Notes under the pieces: model-generated
Told to the model about the DNA's origin: nothing
The model's input: the letters and a program-made list of their open reading frames with translations, nothing else
Database searches by the model: none
Origin: Geosiphon pyriformis
Lineage: Eukaryota > Glomeromycota > Glomeromycetes > Archaeosporales > Geosiphonaceae
Reading direction: 5' to 3'
Length of the DNA: 64,000 nt
Assembly: GCA_016748015.1 (NCBI GenBank)
Contig: JAAOMT010000531.1
Span: 119,721-183,720 of the forward strand
In this document: positions 21,613 through 33,933 of the stretch, in pieces
Layout of the letters: the number at the start of each line of letters is the position of its first letter
Numbering within the stretch: position 1 is the first letter of the stretch
Made by a program: the position numbers and the translations under genes

Positions 21613-22329
21613 AATAATAATTATTTTTTTTGGTGTATTCATAAAAATTTCTTTAATTACCACAGTCTAATCTGAATATATTTCTTGTTTTTTGAAATTG
21701 ATGTTTACAATGATTTTTTTTTTCTGGCCAATGCTACAGCTTTTTTTATATTCTTTTCTAATGTAAATATTAATTTAATAATTCCTTCAAATTTTGAAAA
21801 AGTAGTGACTCCCCAAAATTATTGATAGTTAAAAAAAATTTCTAATGTATTAAGTTTTTGTCATTATTAATTTGTCTTTTATAGCTGAAAGATTAACATC
21901 CAAGACAAAAAATTTTTTAATTAATATTTTTACTGAATTTTCACTATTTTTAAATCAATTTATCTTTTGTTCAAAGAAATATCAAGAGAAGATAAAAAGA
22001 AGCCAATTTCATCATCTATTTTAAAATTCAGAAAACTAAAAAACAAGTCACAAACCATGTCAATATTTACTTTTTTCATCTTAAAAGTAGCAGCAGCAGA
22101 ATTCAGAAGAAATTCATTATTTACACTATTTATAAAGCCATTGTCTTAACTCTTACTAGACTTACTGCTCATATCTAAATAAACATTATTACTAAAATTA
22201 GACCTCCTTAAAAAAACATTTCTTTTATTACCTGAGTGCTTAATATTCCTAGCACAATCTTCTTTTTCTGAAAAAAAAACCACCAGCAGAACTATAAAAA
22301 GCTCTTTTGGGCACCTTTTTTTTAGCCAT
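21613..22329 (-). pseudogene. LINE-1 ORF1, N-terminal part
   Basis: The minus strand opens at ATG 22327-22329 with MAKKKVPKRAFYSSAGG, a basic N-terminus, and runs to the element 1 insertion. The end (TPKKIIIIIV) joins VFEFGQIKS at 5227 once one CTAT copy is removed. Stops interrupt it. Upstream AT-rich bases to about 22450 may be LINE 5' UTR. Confidence 0.7.
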
Positions 22330-23160
22330 ATTATTACTTGAAACAGTTTTCAAATCTATGAAATATTGAAAGATAATAACAGAAAAAACAAAAAATTTTT
22401 TTTTCAAAAAATGTTCTTTGGAAAATTTTGGACATAAAAGAGAAAGAAGTTTTTACTAAATAATGTTATTAATAGTAATTGGTTATACTTATTAAATAAA
22501 AATAATTAAAAAATTTGAAATAATTGTTTTATTGTGTTTTATTTTTTATTTTTATAAAATATTATTAACAAAATATTTTACAGTTTTATAATATTAATAC
22601 TATTATGTTTCATATTTTTAAGATTGTTAATTTTAAATTAATACATATTGTTAATAATTATTGTTAAATTTAAATCTAATAAAATAGCTTTTTAGTTTTT
22701 AAAATTTTTTTTGATTTTTTAATAAAATTATTTGTGGTTTTTTTTAAATGTTAAATGCTTGATTTTTGGAATTATGTTTACTTGTTAATAATCACTAATT
22801 AGGATTAAAATTAAAAACCATTTGGAATGTCATTAATTTTAGACAAAGAATAAGCATTCTTTGTTATAACATTATTGAGTTTTTAGTAGTTTACACAATC
22901 TTGATTTTTTTATTTTAACAAGAACAACTGGTAAAGTTCAAAAGCTTATTTGAAAGTTAAAATAAATCATTATTGGGAATTTGTTGCATTTTTCTGATAA
23001 ACTGGTAGATGGTACTTTATAGACTTGCTGGCAAATTGGAAAAATATCCGCAAATTATTTCATGACCATGATTGTAAGACACATTAAGAATTCGAATTTC
23101 GGGTTGATATTGAAACTCGTTTTTTAATTCAACCACACCCGGCGATCGTGGCTTTTCTGA
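22330..23160. other. AT-rich intergenic region
   Basis: Possible LINE-1 5' UTR to about 22450, then AT-rich DNA without a supportable gene. Base composition becomes more balanced from about 23040, where the upstream region of the first M20 gene begins. Confidence 0.5.
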
Positions 23161-23258
23161 TTGGTATTTTTTGCCACATGTGGCTTTAAAAAGTTATAAA
23201 TGAAATTTCAAATTTATCAACAATCAATCTCTCATTTTCCTGGGAAATAATATTTGAA
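23161..23258 (+). promoter_or_regulatory. Putative promoter/5' leader of M20 gene A
   Basis: Contains an inverted CCAAT (ATTGG spanning 23160-23164), a perfect 12-bp palindrome GCCACATGTGGC at 23173-23184 and TTATAAAT at 23194-23201, about 60 bases before the ATG at 23259. The order is plausible for a fungal core promoter. Transcription start not known. Confidence 0.4.
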
Positions 23259-25362
23259 ATGCTCGTGAATAAAAATCAAAAATCCCAATTCGCTCCAATG
23301 GTGGAGAAAGCAATTGACGAGATTTCTGAAGAATTGCGAGAAATCAGTTTGAAGGTAATTATAACAAGCTTTGGTATATTTTCACATTGATAATACTCCC
23401 ATTGAGCTTCATCCTCAACACTAAGATACACTCAAAACCTGAAATCGGAGGTGAAGAACATTTCGCCCATGATATTTTGGCCAATTATCTTAAACGGAAA
23501 GGTTTCAGCGTGACCCAACATGCGTACGGTCTTGAAACTGCGTTTCGAGCAGAATTTGTGTATGATGGATTGTCAGGCAATGGAAGGACAATATCATTTA
23601 ATTCAGAGTAAATATTTGAATGGCGTATTTGAAGATATCTTGGAGGTTGAACTCATAAAAAAACATTCTTAATTTTGGTTGGTTAGATATGATGCTTTAC
23701 CAGAAATTGGGCATGCATGTGGCCACAATTTGATTGCAATTTCGGGCGTTGCTGCAGCAATTGGTAAGTTTGTCTTATTTAAACCTTTCGCACAATGGAT
23801 AATCTTGATATTTTTACACCGTTTTTAATCATTTTTAGGAGTTTTGAATGTCATAAAAAGCCAAAATATAGCTGGGAAGGTTGTACTTTTTGGCACACCT
23901 GCGGAAGGTGCCTCTTCTCAATTTTTACTCTTGAATATTTTTCGAAAGACAATAAAATCTAATTAGGAACCTCATCTTAAATAGAAAACCTAAGTGGTAA
24001 GATACCCATGATTAAAGCTCAAGCATTCAAAAATGTGGATATTTGCTTGATGGTTCACCCAGCGTAAGGCTATAAATACGGATCTACTTTGTAACAAAAG
24101 AAGTTAAATACTACTATGAAATATACTTTTTTAGATGGATTGAAACCCTTGGTCCACATTATTTAGCTTGCGTTGAAGGAAACGTGGAGTATTTTGGGAA
24201 ACCTGCTCATGCTGCTGGTAAATATTTTGAATTATGTGAAAAAGTAAATCATCTTGCGAGCCTTGCAAATTTAACTTAACCTAATTTTCTATGAAGCGGC
24301 ACCTTGGCAAGGTAATCATTTGAAGTGAACAGTTTTGCAATTTGAATTTAAGTTTAAACCGTTGATTGATTTTCTCTTCAACAGGAAAAAATGCACTTGA
24401 TGCCGCAATCTTAGCTTACAACTCAATATCTGTATTAAGGCAACAAATTTTGCCTACCAGCCGGTAAAAAACAAAAGTTTTGAACATCAATTTCAAAAAA
24501 GTTCACATTTTTTTATTGTGGTCTCATCAGACTTCATGCAATCATCAAAAATGGAGGACATGCTGTCAATGGTACTTGAAAATATCAATCTTGATCCTTT
24601 TTTGAATCTGCGTGTTGTATTCAAAAATTGAAAATCTTTTAGTGATTCCTGACTACACCTCCATTAAATTCATGATTCGCACAAAAAAGTATCCTGACCT
24701 TGCCATACTCAAGCAACAAGTAAAGAAATGTTTTGATTTTGCTGCCAATGCTACTGGATGTCAGATAAAAATGAGTTGGGGCAAAGAATGTTATGGTATC
24801 TTTAGGAATGTTCTTTGTTTTATTTTCCCAGTAACAATCTCATCCTGATAAATTTTCGTGATCTCAGATGTGATTGTGAATGACCACCTCGCCCAAAGGT
24901 TTGCGCAGCATATGATTCAATATGGTGTGGAGTATCCTGAAGATGAAGGAAGTGGAATGGGAGGGTCGACTGATATGGTAGAGGTCCATTACTTTTTAAA
25001 AGCATTGAATGTTTGTGCATTAAGCATTAACATTTAAATTCCTGTGTTCTTGAATAAGGGGAATGTCAGCTATGAAGTACCCAGTATTCACGTGGGGTAA
25101 AAAACTTTTTTTTTCATTTCTCAAAATTTAATCTCCAATCCTTCAACTTAATACAAACTTCACTGTATTAAGCTATGACATAGGAACAAAAAACAAGATT
25201 CATACTCCAGAATTTGAAAAAGATGCGCAAACAGAGGAAGCACATTTTAGAACTTTAAGGGCATCAAAATCACTGGCATTGACTGCTTTGGACGTTTTGG
25301 TTGATGAGAAGTTTTTCCAAGATGTCAGAAGGGAGTTTGAAAGTGTGAAGCCGAAGCTGTAA
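23259..25362 (+). CDS. M20-family metallopeptidase/amidohydrolase A (PM20D2/ACY1L2-like), 13 exons
   Basis: Exons: 23259-23354, 23426-23607, 23687-23763, 23839-23907, 23985-24063, 24135-24217, 24297-24311, 24385-24463, 24531-24571, 24643-24795, 24868-24977, 25059-25096 and 25173-25362. The CDS is 1212 nt, giving 403 residues. All introns are GT-AG and 67-81 nt long. Motifs: [14 protein letters not shown] (94-107), GTPAEE (137-142), VHPA (165-168), KPAHAA, GGSTDMGN (323-330) and IHTPEF (350-355). By analogy with M20D amidohydrolases, metal ligands would be C104, H106, E142, H166 and H351, with E141 as base. Relatives cleave dipeptides or amide-linked amino acids; the substrate here is unknown. 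No signal peptide is seen, so probably cytosolic. The intron 4 acceptor at 23984 is chosen because the nearer AG (23966) leads into a stop and would destroy the EE pair. Tandem paralogue of gene B, 707 bases away. Confidence 0.9.
24297..24311 (+). other. 15-nt micro-exon 7 of M20 gene A
   Basis: Bounded by AG at 24295-24296 and GT at 24312-24313. It encodes the middle of AAPWQG. Gene B has a micro-exon of identical length and phase at 27075-27089. Skipping removes five codons and keeps frame. Confidence 0.8.
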
Positions 25363-26069
25363 CAGGATTGAGGTGAGATAAAAATGATCCTGAAATATTT
25401 ATAAATAAGAAAATAACTACGAGAAAAGAAGAAATCAAAATTTAAAAGTTCGTAACTTTTTGCTTATTCAAGAATTTTTGTTGTAGATAATATCAAAACA
25501 ATGACTGTTATTTACGCTAAATTCCTTTCTGTGAAAGCTTACATTATTAAAGTTATGGTTTAAAATATAAATTAAAAATTTATCGAGTTTATAATTTATC
25601 AATTCAAACATTTTAATCAAATAAATACTTTTCAACCAATATTGCCAGTTTCAAAAAGCCAAAAACATTAATATTTAACATTAAATTATTGGTGTGCATC
25701 GACATTCACACTAGCGACTTGACTGGCAACGGACTAGAATAGCCTGGCGATTAGAAAGATGACCTACAACAAACATTGTCCAAGTAACAAGTGTATCAAA
25801 TGGAAACAAACGACCACACGTGAATATGCTAGAAAGATAAAGATTGATACCCAAAAGTTAGTTCACGGTTGCTATGAAGAGATGGGCGATGAAAAAAAGC
25901 CCCCCAAGAAAGTCTTGAGCTGATAATGGACGCGCATTGGGAGTATATATAGAAACCTGCAGCTGCATGACGTAAACATCTGGAGTCAATCAAAAGTTGC
26001 TGATAGAAGTGAGATAATCTTTGATCCGATATAAAAAAGTTATCTGAAAAGACACTTTCTTTATGAAAA
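25363..26069 (+). promoter_or_regulatory. Intergenic between M20 genes with promoter of gene B
   Basis: 3' flank of gene A, then the upstream region of gene B. Near gene B are an inverted CCAAT (ATTGG, about 25936), a TATATATAG box (25944-25952), a CRE-like TGACGTAA (25968-25975) and ATG at 26070. An ATG at 26063 opens a four-codon upstream ORF (MKNG then TGA) overlapping the true start. Its effect is unknown. Confidence 0.5.
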
Positions 26070-28139
26070 ATGGCTGATCAATTGGCGACGATTGTGGAAA
26101 ATGCAATCGAAACAATATCTCTAGAGCTACGAAAAATTAGCTTAGAGGTAATTCTTTTTCATCATCGGACTACACAACCAGCTCATTAAAATAAACATGC
26201 GTAACATGTTTATTTGTTACCAAGATTCACTCAAATCCAGAGCTAGGCAACAATGAAAAATTCGCTCACAAGATACTTACAGAGTATCTTACGACGAAAG
26301 GGTTTCAAGTTAGCCCCTGCGTCTCTGGTTTAGAAACAGCATTTCGTGCTGAATTTGTCAATGTTGTTGATGGAAAGCCTGGGCGGACGGTCTCATTTAA
26401 TTCAGAGTATGTATATCTGGAGTGATTCTAGTTCATTCTGAATCAATTATAGTAAAGTAATTTGCCTTTATAGATACGATTGTTTGCCTAAAATTGGACA
26501 TGCATGTGGTCATAATCTGATAGCAATATCTGGTGTGGCTGCGGCATATGGTAGAGCATCTTTTTCATATATAATAACAAATTTAATTTTTTTTGCAAAT
26601 TACAGATTCTAATATACTATTATATTTGGTCAGCGGTAAAAGTTGGGATGATAACAAAAGGCATTCCTGGAAAGGTTGTACTTTTTGGTACTCCTGCTGA
26701 AGGTATGTCACACCTAATCAATCACATGTTTTAAAATTAATAAAGAGTTCATTAATTCTTTTTTCTTAAGAAACGTTAACGGGCAAAATTCCTATGATCA
26801 AAGCTGGAGCTTACAAAAATGTTGATGTCTGTTTGATGGCTCATCCAGCGTTAGTTTTAATAATTTTATACAGAGAATTGAGTTGGTAGCTTTTCTTAGC
26901 TTATCCAATAAATAACGGCTTTGTTAGGTCGATAGACACTGTTGGACCAATATATTTGTCTTCTACCACAGTCACTGTTGAATACTTTGGCAGACCCGCG
27001 CATGCTGCCGGTAATTGAAATGATTTTATTTTTAGATTTCCCGCGGAAAATTACTCAAATTTGACTTTGTTTAGGGGCTCCATGGCAAGGTAGGGAAACA
27101 GAAGAAATATCCCAAAAGTCTCATGCAATCATACAAATTGAAAATATCGTTTATTATAGGGAAAAATGCTCTAGATGCTGTGGTAACGGCTTATAACTTG
27201 ATTTCTGTCCTCAGACAGCAAATTTTACCCAGTAATCGGTACCAGATTTTCTCGCATTACAAAATTCATGAGATACTAATTTTTTCATTCATAGGATCCA
27301 TATGATTATTACTAAAGGAGGGGATGTCATAAACGGTAAGAGGATGCTTTTATATATTTCTCCAGCTCAAAATCTGGTTAAGATTTCCAAAAAGATTCTT
27401 GATTTTTATTTATAGTCATTCCCGCTAATGCTCAAATCAAAATCGGATTACGTACTGAAAAGATTTCTGAACTTGAGGAGCTCAAGATCAAGGTTCAGGC
27501 TTGTTACGAATCAATCGCTACTGCAACAGGCTGCAGTTTTGAGACGAACTGGGGTCCTCAAACTTGCGGTATTCACACTCTCCTCTTTTAATTCTGTGAA
27601 TAGAAATTTTAACCATGTTTGTTTTTACGATTGAAACTTCCAGACGTCCAGGTAAATGAAAATTTAGCTAAGAGGTTTTCTCGATATATGTCTGACCGTG
27701 GAGTTCAATACCTCCCGGATGACTTGAAGCCTGGTAAAGGCTTTGGTGGATCTACTGATATGGTATTCAATCTTTGTTTTCGTTGATTTATTATTAGTTT
27801 AATCCTTTGAGTAATTAAACCTTAAAACAGGGTAACGTTACCTACGAAGTCCCAGGTATTCATGCTGTGTAATTATCCTTTAATATATTTCTGTTATTTA
27901 GTATTCTATTTATTAAGATCTAAATGCAGAGTTCTTGATTTCTCTTTTACTGCAGTTATAACATTGACACCAAGAATATGATTCATACGGCTGAATTCGA
28001 AAAAGATGCTAAAACAGAAAAGGCACATACGGCTACCCTTCGTGTATCTAAGTGTTTGGGTTTAACAGCTATAGATGTCTTGGTTGATGACGAATTTTAT
28101 AATTCTGTAAAAGAAGAATTTTTAAAAGGACCACAATGA
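26070..28139 (+). CDS. M20-family metallopeptidase/amidohydrolase B, 13 exons
   Basis: Exons: 26070-26147, 26225-26406, 26474-26550, 26634-26702, 26771-26849, 26928-27010, 27075-27089, 27160-27238, 27295-27335, 27416-27568, 27644-27762, 27831-27868 and 27956-28139. The CDS is 1197 nt, giving 398 residues, with GT-AG introns of 56-87 nt. Ten of 13 exon lengths equal those of gene A; only exons 1, 11 and 13 differ. All intron phases match, so this is a tandem duplicate with diverged sequence. Conserved residues: [14 protein letters not shown] (C98, H100), GTPAEE (base E135, ligand E136), AHPA (H160), GGSTDMGN and IHTAEF (H348). Same predicted chemistry as gene A: metal-dependent hydrolysis of amide or peptide bonds in small substrates. 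AATAAA-like signals occur about 200 bases after the stop. Confidence 0.9.
27075..27089 (+). other. 15-nt micro-exon 7 of M20 gene B
   Basis: Encodes the GAPWQG core between TTTAG and GTAGGG. Same length and phase as in gene A, with unrelated introns on both sides. Confidence 0.8.
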
Positions 28140-29898
28140 AATATCTGGAAGGTTAAATTAGTGATTTGACCAGAATCCATTTGACATTGTAGAGAGTATT
28201 ATGTCTTAAAGGGAACTTATTCAATATTTTTTGCTTTTGAACCTATAAATCCAAGGGCAATGATTGGCATCTTTATTTCTTGACCATTCAAGTTTTAAAT
28301 GTATTTTTGTAAATTGAAATAACAGCATAAAATTTATTTATAATAAAAGATATTGGTTAAAATAAATATTGAATTTTTATCAATTTTTATTTTTTTATTG
28401 TTTTAGTGAATGTCTGCTATTTTAAAATGTAGAAACCTAACAACTTCAAGTATCTGCTTGTTATATGTGACTAACCACTTGCGCCAGTTCGAATTAGGGC
28501 TATTTTTTTATGCTTTATATGATATTAATAAAATATACTGTTTACAAAAAAATATGTAATTATAGAAAATTTTTAATTAAACATCTGTTGACTTTTGATT
28601 TTATAAAAAAAAATAACCACGACTATTTTTTTAAAAGCTAGATGAAAAATATTTCAATATTTAAACAATTATAATATTTAAATAAAAAATTTCCAAACTA
28701 ATTAATATAAATGACAAAATTAAAAATAATATATATTATAGTAGTATTTTTATAAATATATGCTTTTAAAACCAATTATATTTATGTAATTAAAAAAAGT
28801 GTGTATTTAAAAAATAGCCAATAATAAAATAAATATCGTGTTACAATAAATATAAATTGAGTATTTTTTACATATAATTAATTATTAAGTTAATTAAAAT
28901 AATCTAACTAGATTTATTATTATATTATTTAACAAATAATTAAAAATTTTTAATTGTTATTATTATATAATTATTATGTATATGTATTTATAAAAGTATC
29001 TAATATATTAAAACTTAAAATTATTTATATATACAAAATATAAAAGATATATTACTTAATTTTAAACTTAAATTTTACAATTGTATTTGCAAAATTGTTA
29101 AAATAATGTTTATTAAAGTATTAGTAAAGCTTTTTAAAGAAATTTTGTTGAATTTAAATTTTTTTTAATAAATATTTAATGTATTTATGAAAATAAAAAG
29201 TAAAATAGATTTAATTATAAAATAATTCTAAGTTTTTTTAAAAATAGTTATTTAATATTTAGAAAAATAAAAAATAATTCATTCTAATATATTTTAATTT
29301 TGTTATTATAATAATAAATTATTAATAATACTTTAGAAAAAACACTAAATATTATAAATAGCTATTTGAATAAAATATTATAATATTTAATATTTAATAT
29401 AATATTAGCCTTTAAAAATTTACATTATGTAAAAATTTCTTAGTTTAAATATATGTTTTTATTTATAATTGTTTTTTATAATAAAAAAATTAGAATGTTT
29501 TAATAATAATATAATTAATATTATTATAATAATTAATTAAAATAATATTTAGTTTACTTTGTATTATTTAATTATAATTAGTAAAATTTTGTATTTGTTT
29601 TTTGTTTTTTTAATAAATTAATAAATTTGCTAAAAAATTAAATTTTATAATATATTTTTATTTTTTATTAAATTATTATAGTATTAAATTACTTTAGTAT
29701 AATAATTAAATTACTTATTACAATATTAAATTATTTTGTACTTTTTTTGGCTTTTTTAAATTAATAATAATTTCTAAAAAAAATTAAAAAATCAAAATTT
29801 TATTAATTATTATAATTAAAAACAATTGGTTTAAGTTATTAAAATATAGTTATATTAATTATATCTTATATTAAAAAAATTATTTACAAAAACATTAT
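28140..29898. other. AT-rich intergenic region
   Basis: 3' flank of gene B to about 28400, then long A/T-only runs. No open reading frame, RNA gene or recognisable repeat family. A LINE-2 poly(A) tail, read as T on this strand, marks its right end. Confidence 0.6.
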
Positions 29899-32800
29899 TT
29901 TTTTTTTATATTATCATTTAATGAATGAGATCCAAATACTATTTAGCACAATATATCAAACTAAGTAATCTAAATTAGGTACAAATCATGCACTTTTTAC
30001 ATATAACCAGTTATTTAGACCAATTAAAACAATATTATAGAACTATTTTAACAGACATTACACTATCAGTACCAGAAAAAAAACTGCAAAATTTGCAAAA
30101 ACCAAAACTAAGACCATATATCTCGACAATACTAAGTAACTTAACAATTTTATTAAAAAGCAAAAAAGAAAATTTATGAGTCTTTAAATATACTAAACCA
30201 TTACACATAATTAAACTTTTTGATTCTATAAATGCTCTGTATTTAGCTCTAATCATTTACACTTTTTTATAATAAGTTTTTTCCAAATCTCTTATCAATT
30301 CAATAATCTTTTTGCCAGCAATTTTGGTGCAATCAAAAACAAACAAAGTCTCCAAAAACCAATTTTTAAAAACAAAACTCTTATACAAAGCTGTATATAC
30401 TTTAAAGTCAGAAACACAAATAGAAAGCATCTATATAATATAAGATAATAATAGGCATGTCTCTAATGTGAAAATCTACTAAACCATATATGAATTAAAC
30501 AATGTTTTACAAACAGCAAAGTCTATTACACACATAAATAAATGGTTAAGAAGTTCTATTTTCTCATAATAAAGACACAACATATTGAAATAAGTTCTAT
30601 TATATAAGTGTTTTCTTATAGCAATTGGCAAACAATAATACAAAGCTTTTATAAAATATGAGTGTAAATCAACAATAGATTTATTCATAAAACCAAATGC
30701 CATATATAAGTCAAGATGCCAAACCAATGAAGTTCGATCCCAATCTACATTATTAATCATATTAGTATTAATTATATTGGATCCAGACCCAACCTTCCAA
30801 TAAGCCTAATGGACAGCTCTAAAAATATTATAAGTAAAATAATAAATATTTCCTAATACTACCACCCTACTAGTCTTAATATAACTTTTCTTAACAAGAA
30901 CAGAGATTGTAAAATTTGAATACAAAGCCAAGCAAGCCAGCTTATTAGTACACTTATTACTTAGAACCCCTGAATAATCTTTAACTTTAAACCAAGATAC
31001 ATCAAACTTTCTACTTCTAATAAAGTTTACTACATCATGTCTTTCTATCTAACACCAATTGTGAAAATCTAGTAGAACCAATTTTAATTCAGCAACACAA
31101 GCATCTAAAACAGTCTGACTGTTTGAATATACAATTACACTACTATTAATTGGAACATATTTCAAAGCTAAGACAATAGTCTGTAATTCAGTCATAATGA
31201 AAGAAACCAAACCACCAATCTTGACACTAATATTCAGATTTAAGTCAACAAAAAACACAATTGTACTATATCTCATCTTACTTATACTCAAGTTTTTTAG
31301 CAATCTATTTGTATAACATTAATAACATCCAAATTAGCATTAAAAAGACATTGCTGCATCTTAAAAAAACCACTAGAACCAAAAACACTTGAAAGTTGAA
31401 AGTTAATAATAATAAATTATACATAAAAATAACAAGAAAAGTTGACCAAAAACTCATATGCCAATTTGAACTATATAAGAACTAAGCCTTTAAGATTGAG
31501 TTTCTTTCAATAACAAAAACTCTTCTAGTCAAAAACTAATCTCTTTTTATCATATAATTGTTTAACAAAAGCAATACCAAATCTCTTAAACAATCTGAAA
31601 ACATTATAGAACACTGAATCTTTTAAAATAGTAGACATCAGAGTGTTCTCTAAGAATTGAAATACAAAAAGAGAATATTGTCAAGAGACATATCACAATT
31701 TAAGAAAATTTTTACTATGCCAGCCAAAAAGTTGTTGATTGGGCTAATTCTTAATTTAACAAAGATCTGTAAAAAGTGTATTAAAGATCAACTTAAAACT
31801 TGTAAATCTAGAAATCTATGGTTAAACAACTGACTAAGAACACTATTAGCATTTAAAAAATACAGAACTAATGCCAATTTACTCTTTGTCTGCACTATAC
31901 AAAGATGGATAATAAAAAGCTTTATTGGGAAAGTTTCTAAATAATTTGGTCTTTATCTTTAAATCTCTTCTAATCAATATATCTTATTTATTATACACAC
32001 TCTTAAAAAATAAAACTGAACTGAATTCTATAACTAAGACCAAATAAAGAAACTGTTTATCCAAAATAGTTTTTTTCAAAACTTTGTTAGAAAAAAACCT
32101 GACATCTGAGTAAGTCTTTATTAAAATAGATTTGAATAAGCACTTAGAAAACAAAAAAATACCAAGATAACAATAAAACTTCTCTTTTTGTGCAATAGAA
32201 ATTGGCAACCCACTTATTAATAATAAAGCATTTTGAACTCTTTGGTTAATAGGAATGGCAACAGTTTTTTTATTATTAATCAAAATGTTATTAACTTTAA
32301 AAAAGTTATTAGCAATGTTTAAAATATATTGAGTGGCTGTCTGACTACTTTCAACCCAAATTATGTTATCAAAAAAGTACCAGCTGCTAGAAATAAGATT
32401 AGTCTACTCTGATTCTTTAATCTGCCAGTTTTAATAACAAATTTAATATTAATCTGGTAATTACACAAACTCTCTTGCCTTTTGACTTTACACAAAAAAA
32501 AGTCATAAAAAATTCTTTAGGGCAAAAGAAAAAAACCTTACTCTGGTCCAATCTATTATGCATTCAGTACTTATTAGTCAAATCATAATTAGTCATAATC
32601 TAATTGACTCTATTATTGTGAATATCTCCAAAGAATTTTATAAATTACTTATACATCTTAACCTAAATCAAACTATTTTTCAAATAATGCCAATTTACAG
32701 AGTTATAAGTTTTTTTTATACCTTGTAAGACTAATTACAGTTTACAATCTTTTTTCAAAGCATCTTTAACTACTAAGCCAATAGCAAATATAAAAAACAG

Positions 32801-33103
32801 GATAATAGTGTCTTTTAACATAGAAAAATTGTCTTTATAAAAAATATCAAACTTACTATAGACCAAAGAAATCCTATCAGAAAATATCTTGGAAAGAATT
32901 TTATAAGCAGTTTTAATTAACACAATTGGTTTAGTATTGGTCAAAATGTTCTTTTACTCATATGGTTTAAGAATTATTAACACCCAAGCTTCCTTTTAAG
33001 ATTGAGGTACAGATTCATGCACCAAATAAAGATTCAAAAGTTTCAGAAGCATACTGATTATAGAATTGTTACAATCTTTCTATAACTTATTTGTAATACT
33101 TGA
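29899..33103 (-). mobile_element. LINE-2: non-LTR retrotransposon, 3' half (decayed)
   Basis: Minus-strand LINE with intact 3' end: ORF2 C-terminus, a 3' UTR matching LINE-3 (56510-56650), and an A tail read as T at about 29899-29910. Split at 33104 by element 3, it continues at 43233-44390 and 45279-46001. The total remaining sequence is close to a full-length element. Confidence 0.85.
30035..33103 (-). pseudogene. LINE-2 ORF2: reverse transcriptase, RNase H and C-terminal domain
   Basis: In transcription order: RT start at 32944-32735 (PIVLIKTAYKILSKIFSDRIS), RT body and thumb to 31984, RNase H at 31303-31049, a WHLD/Cys segment at 30760-30479 (YLVWHLD-type, FNMLCLYYEKIELLNHLF) and a C-terminal block at 30256-30035. 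RNase H has STIVFFVDLNLN, MTELQTIVLAL and YSNSQ, where the family Asp has become Asn. Many stops. A C-terminal RNase H is typical of I/Tad-like LINE groups. Confidence 0.8.
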
Positions 33104-33920
33104 TATTACAGATGATTATTTCTGGTGTTGGATTAGATAACAAATCTATAACTTGGTGCTCAAATCTAGTTGCAGTTGATAGTAATCTGAAGGTTTGTGT
33201 CTAACAGGTTTGTATCTGAAGGATTTGGTTGAGTTCTTTGTATAATGGACAGAGATTCAATGATAATAGTTTTTATCTGTAGCTTCTCAAAACCGCAGTT
33301 TTGTCAATTTCTTTCTTAGCTTAATGACCAGTATTTCTCTTGGTAAGCTATTCTTAATTGAGTGTTCTACTCTTATTTCTGGGTCTTTTACCAGTCACGT
33401 TTATCCTAATATTAGTACCCCGTGCATTAATCCTCAATAGAGTTAGTAAACAACAATAAAATCAAAGCAAGAAATAAAGAAAAGAAAAAAAATTTAAAGA
33501 AAGAAAAGAAATAAGCCAAGATGATTTGTGAATTAGTATTCTATTAATAGCCATAATCAAGAGCTATTGTTTTAGTGTGGTTAAGTATCAATTACTATCA
33601 AAATGAAGTGTTGATAGTGGCAGCAGATTTGAGATAACAAACAGTTATTTATTTGTGGTTTGGAAGGTTGTCTAGATGAAATCTAAACTAAGAGATCTTT
33701 TTTTTAGCTTCTAATTCTACTGCTATATATACATAATTAAGATTTCTCAATTTCTCAATTCTTCACAACAGGAATCCTGCAATTTCTTTGAGAGGAATCC
33801 TGGAATTCTGGAATCCTGCAATTTCTGAAAAGAATCCTGGAATTCCACATTTTATTATGTTTACTTCTGATTGATTAATAACTATGCTAATATATATTCC
33901 CTATATTTCTATGAGTAATA
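33104..33920 (-). repeat. Element 3 3' LTR (LTR-B, 817 bp)
   Basis: TATTACAG...GAGTAATA, where the family termini are TGTTACAG and GAGTAACA. U3 array about 33760-33850 next to a TATATATA stretch at 33724-33731 (minus-strand promoter). Confidence 0.88.
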
Positions 33921-33933
33921 TTATTCCCTCCTT

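Noticed and set aside
23387-23611. A 74-codon ORF starting at 23387 as a separate gene
   Set aside because: It is exon 2 of M20 gene A read through part of intron 1. The multi-exon model gives an exact 1212-nt CDS with all M20 motifs.
27428-27634. A 68-codon plus-strand ORF in the M20 gene B region
   Set aside because: It is an out-of-frame shadow of exon 10 and intron 10.
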